7,349 nucleotides of DNA from CAZKMQ01 sp964554065 (GTDB lineage Bacteria > Patescibacteriota > Patescibacteriia > Magasanikbacterales > JBBTQS01), in NCBI GenBank assembly GCA_964554065.1, contig CAZKMQ010000043.1, positions 1 through 7,349 of the forward strand, given 5' to 3'. The notes under the pieces were generated by a model, which saw only the letters and a program-made list of their open reading frames with translations, was not told where the DNA came from and ran no database searches. Position 1 is the first letter of the stretch; each line of letters opens with the position of its first letter. Both the position numbers and the translations under genes were made by a program. This document shows, piece after piece, positions 1 to 6,508 of this stretch.

Positions 1-120
1 GTTAAGCCAGAAAATGTTGGGCTAAATATTATGCAAGCTGTGATCTGACAGTCCAACCGGCACACCATATCGTTCTTTCATCTGCTCCATAACATTTAGC
101 CCAACATTTTCTGGCTTAAC
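1..120. repeat. Fold-back inverted repeat at the left edge
   Basis: Positions 1-33 are the reverse complement of 88-120 with one mismatch (position 28); the outer 27 bases match perfectly. The unpaired middle is 34-87 (54 bases). The right arm encodes a normal stretch of NeuB (PVKPENVGLNVM), while the left arm replaces the expected NeuB continuation after the SDHS motif and creates a TAG stop at 22-24. One arm therefore looks like a copied-back version of the other. This is the usual shape of a fold-back chimera from strand switching during amplification, or of a misassembled contig end. A genuine genomic palindrome is possible but less likely, because it interrupts a conserved enzyme. Confidence 0.9.
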
Positions 121-240
121 CGGATATTCAGTTGTACATTGGAAGAGCACTAAGTTATCACTGTGCTTTTTAACAGCGGCAACTGCTTGATCAAGCTCGT
201 CCCAGTTACTCATTCCAGAACTAAGTAACACCTGCTTGCC
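22..240 (-). pseudogene. neuB: NeuB nonulosonate synthase, middle part in a shifted frame and truncated
   Basis: This is the continuation of the synthase whose N-terminal part lies at 210-647, read in another frame. From position 240 the frame gives GKQV, then LLSSGMSNWDEL, a segment corresponding to the GKPVILSTGM region of NeuB, then FQCTTEYPVKPENVGLN and a conserved GVPVGLSDHS. In characterised NeuB the His of SDH is one of two metal-binding histidines; the second, in an E-x-H-F-T-like segment, would come later and is not present. Credible NeuB sequence ends near position 34. The last residues and the TAG stop come from the fold-back repeat. A GTG at 231 could be called as a start, but it is internal to the conserved domain and is not a real initiation site. 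The C-terminal half of the barrel and any SAF (antifreeze-like) domain are missing. Confidence 0.85.
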
Positions 241-647
241 ATGTGCTCAAGATAAGGAATATTTGTCACCTCACCTGATGGCACCTTATGACACACTATT
301 CCCAACTGCTCGAGCAGCTCAGTTGCAGCAATTGAAAAACTAGAAGACATGAATACCAACCCTTTATCTTCGGCATGACGCTTTAGTTCTGTCCATTGCT
401 CAAAGTCAAAACCAGTCCGAATAAAATATTCATAACGCGGCTCTCCTTTAAAAAAAGGCGGCATTGGAGCATCTGGCAATGTCTCTGCTTCAGAAATATG
501 TGTTTGAAATTTTACTGCATCAACTCCAGATTCTGCAGCTAAATCAATCATGGTTTTAGCCATGTGAAAATTCCCATCATGTGTTGAACCAACTTCTGCA
601 ATAATAAAACATGGCTTATCTTTACCCACTGGATTATTTTGATTCAT
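210..647 (-). CDS. neuB: NeuB-type N-acetylneuraminate / nonulosonate synthase, N-terminal part, frameshifted
   Basis: NeuB enzymes condense phosphoenolpyruvate with a six-carbon amino sugar (ManNAc or a bacillosamine-derived analogue) to make sialic, legionaminic or pseudaminic acid in the cytoplasm. Recognisable TIM-barrel motifs are FIIAEVGSTHDG (residues 14-25, active-site Glu18), DAVKFQTH (43-50), a GLVFMSSSFS strand (96-105) and KVPSGE (121-126). The family match holds to about Ser138. After that the frame yields an unrelated RCYLVLE tail and a stop, while the true continuation resumes in another frame from position 240. A full enzyme is about 340-350 residues; only about 210 can be recovered from both frames. 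The start at 647 overlaps the upstream gene by 14 bp and has no clear Shine-Dalgarno sequence; a GTG at codon 7 is a less likely alternative. The sequence does not tell which nine-carbon sugar is made. The frameshift may be real or an artefact. Confidence 0.9.
   Translation of the reverse strand: MNQNNPVGKDKPCFIIAEVGSTHDGNFHMAKTMIDLAAESGVDAVKFQTHISEAETLPDAPMPPFFKGEPRYEYFIRTGFDFEQWTELKRHAEDKGLVFMSSSFSIAATELLEQLGIVCHKVPSGEVTNIPYLEHMASRCYLVLE
233..241 (-). other. Frameshift site in neuB: likely 10-bp deletion between short direct repeats
   Basis: On the minus strand the nonamer TGGCAAGCA occurs once. It is read as part of M-A-S at the end of the first frame and as G-K-Q at the start of the second. 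The family pattern requires both, roughly LEHMAS-T-GKQV. Placing two copies of the nonamer separated by one C restores exactly this protein in a single frame. The present sequence is therefore what remains if one copy plus the spacer base (10 bp) was lost by slippage. This is a reconstruction; the intact allele is not in the window. Confidence 0.65.
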
Positions 648-2178
648 ATTGATAATAGCTTAATTGTAAAATTGTTTTTGTAATCTCACCTAAAGTATAT
701 TGCCCAGTACTTAAATACGCATTAACAAAAGGTGCAACATCTTCAGTGTATTGAACTTTAGTTTTATCTTCTGCAAATAACTCTGCCAGCGCTGTTTCAC
801 CTTCTACATATGGCGCACCCATTGCATGCCAATTTCTCACAAGATGATTATCTCCTGGCTGCAAAAATACTATAGGGGTTTTCAGTAACAAACTCTCCAC
901 AAACACAGTGGAACATACAGTAATCATAAGGTCCGCCATAGTTAAAGAATCATACAGCATAATGTCAGTATCGTCAAGTATGCGAATATTTTCAGGAAGT
1001 GGCTTGGGCAGCACTGCAGCAACAGATTTCTTGCTAAGAACAGGATGCACCTTTACAAGCAGTAACGTTTCAGGTGATTTCGCCGCCTGCTCAACAACCA
1101 TTTTGCGAAAATCATCACTACTACTTGGCTGATCACAAAAGGTAACAATCTTTTTATACTCTTTTTCAATACCAAGTTGCTGCAACCCTTGCCGGCGACT
1201 TGCATGACCACCAGACATACGATCCCACTGCGGATTTCCCGTAATAACAATATTATCAAGTGGTTTCAATTGCTTCAGTTCAACAATGCCTTTTTGCCGC
1301 TCATTCCACACGCACACCACATCTTGTAAATCATATCGCCCATCTGTGTAGTAATGACTAAGGTTCTCTGTAATTATTCCATGCAGCACTGTAGTTGTTT
1401 TCACACCGCGCTGTTTTGCCGCAACAAAGAATGCAATGTCACTTGCCTTACGAATACGCGCACCAACCAAATACTCTATACCAAATGTTTCAATAATCCG
1501 AGCAGCACCACGGATATGTGCAGTATGATTTGGAATTACTTCAGTAATATAGGTGAACATGCCTGAGCTCACTAGCGGCCAATAATTAATACCATTGAAC
1601 ACGAATAACTCCTGCAACTGTTTTTTATTTTGTTCAAACCACGTGCGATACACTTTCCGTTGCGAAGCAATCTCATTGACGTCTTCTTCAATAATATAAT
1701 CACGAATATACACTACCGTTGTTTTTTCAGGAATCAGACTTTCTACTTTCCACTTTCGCGATGAGTACGGCAAAATAAGTGCAGTATACTTTCCCTGTTG
1801 ATGAAGCATATCCATAAGTGGCAGCAAGGACTTAAAATGACTTTCCATTGTGGCAATGAAAGCAACATCTATACCTTTAGTTTCTACCTCTTGAATTAGC
1901 TTAGCAGAGTGCTGCTTCACAGGATACTTTCTATTTTGAAATCTAGCCCACAACCCACCGATCAATACTGTTAATTTAGTAAGCAGTGATGGCTGCATTG
2001 TAACCAAACGACTCAATACGGTTTTCAATCGCACTCGCTGACCAACTAGCTCATTGATATCAAGTAACAAAAGATCTGCACCATCATATGTTGCAAGCTC
2101 ACCAAGCAACTCACGCAACTTTGGAATTACACGCGTATTGATTTCTGCAATAATTTTTTTCTGTTGAGCTGTAGTCAT
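634..2178 (-). CDS. Putative GT-B surface-carbohydrate transferase (CDP-glycerol glycerophosphotransferase-like)
   Basis: This 514-residue protein is not one I recognise by name. The C-terminal two thirds carries motifs shared by CDP-glycerol glycerophosphotransferase-like and related capsule GT-B enzymes: TTVLHG (262-267), VITGNPQWDRM (311-321, the TGNPxxDR signature), LLVKVHP (373-379) and CSTVFVESLLLKTPIV (422-437, a nucleotide-sugar-binding S/T-x3-E-x6-P pattern). Residues 104-165 look like the first Rossmann-like half. The N-terminal 90 residues are helical and charged with a hydrophobic patch (66-80), perhaps for membrane contact; no signal peptide is seen. It starts with ATG in a 4-bp ATGA overlap with the upstream GT4 gene, behind the only plausible Shine-Dalgarno in the window, and runs 14 bp into neuB. 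Position next to neuB allows a role as the nonulosonate transferase; a glycerophosphate or other phospho-sugar transferase is equally possible. Family-level assignment is fairly secure, substrate unknown. Confidence 0.7.
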   Translation of the reverse strand: MTTAQQKKIIAEINTRVIPKLRELLGELATYDGADLLLLDINELVGQRVRLKTVLSRLVTMQPSLLTKLTVLIGGLWARFQNRKYPVKQHSAKLIQEVETKGIDVAFIATMESHFKSLLPLMDMLHQQGKYTALILPYSSRKWKVESLIPEKTTVVYIRDYIIEEDVNEIASQRKVYRTWFEQNKKQLQELFVFNGINYWPLVSSGMFTYITEVIPNHTAHIRGAARIIETFGIEYLVGARIRKASDIAFFVAAKQRGVKTTTVLHGIITENLSHYYTDGRYDLQDVVCVWNERQKGIVELKQLKPLDNIVITGNPQWDRMSGGHASRRQGLQQLGIEKEYKKIVTFCDQPSSSDDFRKMVVEQAAKSPETLLLVKVHPVLSKKSVAAVLPKPLPENIRILDDTDIMLYDSLTMADLMITVCSTVFVESLLLKTPIVFLQPGDNHLVRNWHAMGAPYVEGETALAELFAEDKTKVQYTEDVAPFVNAYLSTGQYTLGEITKTILQLSYYQYESK

Positions 2179-3212
2179 AATACTTCCATAATATTACGAA
2201 CCATATTAGTAACGCCATGATCACGCACAATAATTTCACGTGACTGATCTTCTATTAAAATTTTCTTAGTATCAGCCCATCCAAGTACTGCAATAATTTT
2301 GCTCGCCAAATCCTCTGCATTGTCCTCCTCAAAAATCATTTGCTGATGCCAGTATTGCGGATAGATAGATTCATAAGAACGATTACACACTATTGTAAGC
2401 ATGCCAGATGCCATTGCCTCAAGTGTTGTTTTGTCAAAACTGCCAGTACGCGTCAAATTAATAAATAAATCATGTGACTGATACTGCGCTAAAGTATTCC
2501 CATGCGATACTGCACCTACAAATCGGATAGCACCACTGTCAGCAGCGCGCTCACGCATATCAGTTTCATACTGCTCATGCCCCTTAGCTGCTTTCCCAAC
2601 AATATCAAGCGTTACATCATGATCACTAATAAGATGCATTGCATCAATCAAAGTTTCAAGTTTTTTTACTGGAGAAATTCTACCAAGAAACAACAATTTT
2701 TTCCCTCGAACATGTTCTTTTCTAGATTTAAAATAATCAACAGCAACACCTTGTCCCACAACTGATAATTTCTTAGAAGAAAGCTTGCACGCAAACCGTG
2801 TTGAGGTTACAACAGCATGAGAAAAAGCTACTGCCAATCTAACACTTACATTAATCAAATAGTGCGCATACCAAAGCACAACACGCTTGCCCATCATGCG
2901 CCACAGCAATCCACCAAGAAGAACATACTCTTTATTCATGTGCACCCATACACTGTCATAATTCTTTCGTTGTTGCCAAATATATTTATAAAACCGCCAT
3001 ACATACTTACTACGAGACTGGCCACCTTCTTTTCCAAGAGAAAGTACGCTTACATTTTCTGGTAAATCATACTCACCTTTTTGCAAGCAAATAACAGTAA
3101 CCTTTCCAGCTACTTTGGCAAATTCTACAATCCAATTATGAAAAAAACCAAGTAGATCATCATTGCGATCCACTTTCTGGGAAATTATAAGAATGTTTTT
3201 TTGTTTAGGCAT
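2175..3212 (-). CDS. GT4-type glycosyltransferase (TGSFDK subfamily)
   Basis: A cytoplasmic or membrane-associated GT-B enzyme expected to move a sugar from a nucleotide donor to a growing glycan. With the start at 3212 it has 345 residues. The N-terminal acceptor half begins KNILIISQKVD and contains VHMNKEYVLLGG (90-101). The donor half opens with KLLFLGRISPVKKLE (172-186), and the donor-binding loop is TGSFDKTTLEAM (256-267). The canonical E-x7-E is altered: Glu265 is kept but the first Glu position is Gly257, with an Asp at 260. I recall this TGSxDK form from related bacterial proteins, so it is probably a subfamily trait rather than damage. The longer frame from 3266 adds 18 residues that overlap the upstream gene deeply, whereas ATG at 3212 gives an 8-bp overlap (ATGCCTAA) and a normal GT4 N-terminus. 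It ends in a 4-bp overlap with the next gene. Donor and acceptor are unknown. Confidence 0.88.
   Translation of the reverse strand: MPKQKNILIISQKVDRNDDLLGFFHNWIVEFAKVAGKVTVICLQKGEYDLPENVSVLSLGKEGGQSRSKYVWRFYKYIWQQRKNYDSVWVHMNKEYVLLGGLLWRMMGKRVVLWYAHYLINVSVRLAVAFSHAVVTSTRFACKLSSKKLSVVGQGVAVDYFKSRKEHVRGKKLLFLGRISPVKKLETLIDAMHLISDHDVTLDIVGKAAKGHEQYETDMRERAADSGAIRFVGAVSHGNTLAQYQSHDLFINLTRTGSFDKTTLEAMASGMLTIVCNRSYESIYPQYWHQQMIFEEDNAEDLASKIIAVLGWADTKKILIEDQSREIIVRDHGVTNMVRNIMEVL
2183..2187 (-). promoter_or_regulatory. Possible Shine-Dalgarno site for the 514-residue transferase gene
   Basis: On the minus strand GGAAG lies four bases before the ATG at 2178. It is the only purine-rich ribosome-binding-like site I could find before any start in the window. 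The other starts checked (647, 3212, 4299, 5396, 6508) lack a GGAG-like core. The spacing is short and the site lies inside the end of the upstream gene, so it may be coincidental. Confidence 0.35.
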
Positions 3213-4299
3213 TTCGAATATGATTAAATGCTCGCGCTTTTTCCCAAGAAAGAACATACAGTGCATGAGATTGCTCCTGAGTTGGCAGTTGTTCTACGGC
3301 TTTATGAGCACCAACACCCAAGGCAATAGCTTTGGCCGGAAATTCACGCAATTCAATCATAGCACGCGTCAGTGCGTCAACATCACCGATTGGGATCACT
3401 GTTCCAGATGAACCATTAACAATACATTCACCAGCACAACCAACATCAGTCATAATAATCGGAAGTTTGTGTTGCGCAGCTTCGACTACAACTAGCCCCC
3501 AACCCTCAGAAGCAGATGTCAATATAAAACTATCTGCAGCAGCATAAAATGTATCAAGCTCTTCACGTGTTTTGTTTCCAAAAAAAGTTACATGTGATTC
3601 TAATTCAAGTTGCCCAACCAATAATTCAAGTGCAGCACGCTCTGGACCATCACCCACAATATTAAGACGAGTATCAGGATAATGCCCAACAACACGCGCT
3701 AGTGCATGAAGTTGTAAAGTGATATTTTTTACTGGCACTAACCGACTTACAGTTAGGAAGGTAAATGCATCAGATGACTTACGCTTTTTTAAATGATTTC
3801 TTTTCTCAGTATAAATAGGCACAACAAGAATACGATCCGCTCGAAGACGCAAATCAGTAATCAGTCTTGCACGAGACCTGCGACTCACTGTGCGCACACT
3901 ATCTGCACGTGGCAAAACAAATCGCGCAATTATCTTTCGCAAACCACTGTACCCCTCCCAACCATGCACTTGTATCTCCAAGCCTTTCTTAAACTTCCGA
4001 GCAAGTAGCCAGCCGATCCAACCGAAATAGAATGGATCTTGTGTTGAAATAACATCAATGGAATTGTTACGAAGCAATGTCTTGCCGAGCATGTACATGT
4101 GATACAACTGCATCAACTTATTTCGGCCACCAACACCATATGCTTCAACTCCATCAGCTAATATAACATGATTATCGTGTGCATCTGGCACAATAACTAA
4201 ATATGAATCTGTAATTTCAGCATAAGAACATAACCGCTTAGCTAAAGCAGAATCCTTTGATAACACACTGCGATCTGAACCAAATACAAGAATATTCAT
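3205..4299 (-). CDS. GT4 family glycosyltransferase
   Basis: This 364-residue retaining GT-B enzyme has an acceptor half starting MNILVFGSDR and containing STQDPFYFGWIGWLLARKF (85-103) and IQVHGWEG (109-116). A second segment, FVLPRADSVRTVS (127-139), resembles the usual end of the N-terminal domain. The donor half carries FLTVSRLVPVKN (181-192), LNIVGDGPE (212-220) and an intact E-x7-E motif in SEGWGLVVVEAA (264-275; Glu265 and Glu273), which in GT4 enzymes contacts the nucleotide-sugar donor. There is no signal peptide or clear membrane helix, so action at the inner membrane face is inferred. It starts in an ATGA overlap with the preceding GT4 gene and ends with TAA 8 bp inside the next. 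No Shine-Dalgarno is visible at the start, so translational coupling is likely. The overall pattern is one I associate with Parcubacteria. Substrate cannot be read from the sequence. Confidence 0.92.
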   Translation of the reverse strand: MNILVFGSDRSVLSKDSALAKRLCSYAEITDSYLVIVPDAHDNHVILADGVEAYGVGGRNKLMQLYHMYMLGKTLLRNNSIDVISTQDPFYFGWIGWLLARKFKKGLEIQVHGWEGYSGLRKIIARFVLPRADSVRTVSRRSRARLITDLRLRADRILVVPIYTEKRNHLKKRKSSDAFTFLTVSRLVPVKNITLQLHALARVVGHYPDTRLNIVGDGPERAALELLVGQLELESHVTFFGNKTREELDTFYAAADSFILTSASEGWGLVVVEAAQHKLPIIMTDVGCAGECIVNGSSGTVIPIGDVDALTRAMIELREFPAKAIALGVGAHKAVEQLPTQEQSHALYVLSWEKARAFNHIRNA

Positions 4300-5396
4300 A
4301 TTAGTTCAGTAAATAATTTTTCGTGAGCATCAGCAATATCATCCCAACCCCATTTCGTCTCAATTTCAGTAATCTGCTGCAAATATTTTTCGTACTTTGT
4401 TTCTGTATACAAATCACGAATAGAATTCACCAATGATTCCTGATCTGTAGTATCAACAAACAATACCTGCTCACTCAACTTATCTTTATACCCACATGAT
4501 TGCGGCAAAAGCACTGGCACACCACGTGCAATAGCCTCATACGCCAAGTTCGGACTAATATCACTAACTGATGGAACAACTACGGCATGAGCATTTTCAA
4601 TATAGGTAAAAAGCTCAGCATGACTCATCTTTGGTTCAATATGAACACGATCATGCAAATCAAGCTCAACGATTAATCTACGTAAAGTATTTTTTTCTGG
4701 ACCATCTCCACTTAATCTTAGTTGTGCACCTTCTACTGAAGCTACCGCTCGAATAAGTGCAGAAATATTCTTTAGCCGAATAAATCGTCCTGCAAATAGC
4801 AACTCACTATTTCCTAAATTAGTTCGCTTCAAAACAGCAGGAAATGCATTTTCAACTACACTGCTACGCGCAATACTTTCTCCAAATGGTTTTTCATACA
4901 TCTTCTGTTGCCATTTGGTAGAAAAAATTACATGACTACATCTACGTAGCACATATCGGTATACAGCAAGATATATTTTCTCTTTCAAAGATTTTGGCTG
5001 CGCATGATACTTCTCAAGTGGAACATCAGTCCACCCAGCATTAAATGCTTTTTCCCAAAGAAAATCTCCACCCAATCGCACAACTAACTTAGCTTTCGTA
5101 TTTCTTATAGCAAGCGCTGATGGCAAACCAATACTCACCAAATCATGCGCGTACACAATGTCAGCCCAATTAGTCCAACTACGAATTGCTGCTGTTGCTT
5201 TGCGGTAGCGCTGCAATACATTTGCTCCACGAGAAACAAATCGCACCTCGTCATCTCCGTGTGCTGATTTATCTGCATAAGCAACTACACGCACTTTATG
5301 ACCACGCTGTCGCAACAAAGATACAAGCTCATGAGTATAAGTAGCTGGTCCGCCAATTGCTGGTGGATATATTCCAGTTGTAATCAGTATATTCAT
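4296..5396 (-). CDS. GT4 family glycosyltransferase (GGPATY / SDISPN subfamily)
   Basis: A 366-residue GT-B enzyme. The N-terminus MNILITTGIYPPAIGGPATY (1-20) contains the glycine-rich acceptor-domain loop and is a form very familiar from CPR genomes. The segment ADIVYAHDLVSIGLPS (78-93) and VVRLGGDFLWEKAF (105-118) complete the acceptor half. The donor half has LLFAGRFIRLKN (199-210), LRLSGDGPEK (226-235) and VPSVSDISPNLAYEAIARG (274-292). In this last motif the first residue of E-x7-E is Asp279 and the second is Glu287. The conservative D-for-E change, set in an SDISPN context that I recall from related proteins, suggests a working variant. The gene overlaps both neighbours by 4 bp (ATGA). 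No Shine-Dalgarno is visible before the ATG. Sugar specificity is unknown. Confidence 0.92.
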   Translation of the reverse strand: MNILITTGIYPPAIGGPATYTHELVSLLRQRGHKVRVVAYADKSAHGDDEVRFVSRGANVLQRYRKATAAIRSWTNWADIVYAHDLVSIGLPSALAIRNTKAKLVVRLGGDFLWEKAFNAGWTDVPLEKYHAQPKSLKEKIYLAVYRYVLRRCSHVIFSTKWQQKMYEKPFGESIARSSVVENAFPAVLKRTNLGNSELLFAGRFIRLKNISALIRAVASVEGAQLRLSGDGPEKNTLRRLIVELDLHDRVHIEPKMSHAELFTYIENAHAVVVPSVSDISPNLAYEAIARGVPVLLPQSCGYKDKLSEQVLFVDTTDQESLVNSIRDLYTETKYEKYLQQITEIETKWGWDDIADAHEKLFTELI

Positions 5397-6508
5397 AGAG
5401 AATCAAATAGTGACTGCATCTGTGCTGCCACATATGTCCAGGTAAAACGTTCTTCAACCACGCTTTTAGCCTGACCTTGAATAGACTTTCTCTCAAGATC
5501 GTGTAATTCCCTAACTTTAAAAACAGCAAGCGCAACACTGTTAGGGTCGTTTGGCTTACAAAAATATCCTGTTTTTTCATCAACAAGAAATTCTGGAATA
5601 CCACCAACTGGCGTACCAATTACTACGACTCCAGCGGCCATAGCTTCAAGAAATGCATTACCCAAACCTTCGCTTAATGACGGACGAATGAATACATCAG
5701 CAGATTGCACATAAGCTGGCAAATCTTCATACGCAACTGTCCCAACAAATCTCACTCTATCTTCTAACTTCAATGAACTAACAAGTGACTCTAATTGTCT
5801 GCGCAATTCACCGTCACCACACACAACAAGACATACATCTGACGGCAGATCAGGCAATGCACGGATAACATCTGCAACACCATTTTTCTTTACCAACCGA
5901 GATACAGTTATCAATACAAATGCATCATCAGCAAATCCAAACTCACGCAGTTTTGTTTTCTGTGAAAAAACTTCAACAGCCACACCATTTGGAATTACTA
6001 CTGCCTGGTTGCCAGAAAAGCCCATTTTCTCTCCCCACTCAAGCAAGTAATTACTGATAGCTTGCAATGCATGCGCCTGATTAAACACTCGCGCAAACCA
6101 TCGAGGTGCTAATCGCATCTTTTTTTCAACTCCAGCCAAATCATCGCCTTCTTGTAAAGTAAGTAAATACGGAATTTTAATATTTTTTGCAAATCTAGCT
6201 GCAGCTAATCCGCCATAACTTGCCATAATTGCCCAGACAATAGAAAACCGACTTTCTGCATGTAACTTTCTAGCATACCGCGCACCAAAAAAAGCCAAGT
6301 ACCACTTATCAAAAAAAGGTACGCCAATACCAAGTCGGTGTACCGTTACATTTCCTAATTTTTCTACGCGCTTAACTGAGCGAGATAGCCGAGCAGTAAT
6401 TATATCGAATGTATATCCTCGCACCCTCGCAGTAATTTCTTGTACAGCAATTTCAGCCCCTCCAACAAACGGATGATATGCAGTTGAAAACACTACAACG
6501 TGCTTCAT
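5393..6508 (-). CDS. GT4 family glycosyltransferase (GGAE type)
   Basis: A 371-residue GT-B retaining glycosyltransferase. The acceptor half opens with VVVFSTAYHPFVGGAEIAVQ (4-23), whose GGAE loop is typical of GT4, followed by IVWAIMASYGGLAAARF (90-106) and PYLLTLQEGDD (113-123). The linker IPNGVAVEVF (172-181) leads to the donor half with LITVSRLVKKNG (199-210), LVVCGDGELRRQLE (227-240) and the full E-x7-E motif in SEGLGNAFLEAMAAG (279-293; Glu280 and Glu288). All expected catalytic-loop features are present, so it should be active. Length is normal for the family. It begins in an ATGA overlap with the UDP-xylose synthase gene, which places it directly behind a nucleotide-sugar supply enzyme. 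A UDP-xylose donor is a reasonable guess from position only. Confidence 0.93.
   Translation of the reverse strand: MKHVVVFSTAYHPFVGGAEIAVQEITARVRGYTFDIITARLSRSVKRVEKLGNVTVHRLGIGVPFFDKWYLAFFGARYARKLHAESRFSIVWAIMASYGGLAAARFAKNIKIPYLLTLQEGDDLAGVEKKMRLAPRWFARVFNQAHALQAISNYLLEWGEKMGFSGNQAVVIPNGVAVEVFSQKTKLREFGFADDAFVLITVSRLVKKNGVADVIRALPDLPSDVCLVVCGDGELRRQLESLVSSLKLEDRVRFVGTVAYEDLPAYVQSADVFIRPSLSEGLGNAFLEAMAAGVVVIGTPVGGIPEFLVDEKTGYFCKPNDPNSVALAVFKVRELHDLERKSIQGQAKSVVEERFTWTYVAAQMQSLFDSL

Noticed and set aside
1..120. Inverted repeat as insertion-sequence ends, a terminator or an attachment site
   Set aside because: The 54-base middle encodes normal NeuB residues, there is no transposase, no T-run follows the stem, and one arm is itself conserved coding sequence.
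22..231. Independent 69-residue gene starting at GTG 231
   Set aside because: Its sequence is the internal NeuB region, and matching NeuB residues continue upstream of the GTG in the same frame (GKQ), so it is a frameshift remnant rather than a separate gene.
3213..3266. Upstream ATG at 3266 as the start of the 2175-3212 glycosyltransferase
   Set aside because: It would add 18 residues unlike a GT4 N-terminus and overlap the previous gene by 62 bp; ATG at 3212 gives an 8-bp overlap and begins just before the first beta strand.
908..4008. Plus-strand open frames (908-1132, 1354-1566, 2502-2765, 2817-3065, 3163-3411, 3332-3547, 3793-4008)
   Set aside because: All lie antisense to well-supported genes, give low-complexity Cys/Ser/Thr/Ile-rich translations and show no recognisable motif.
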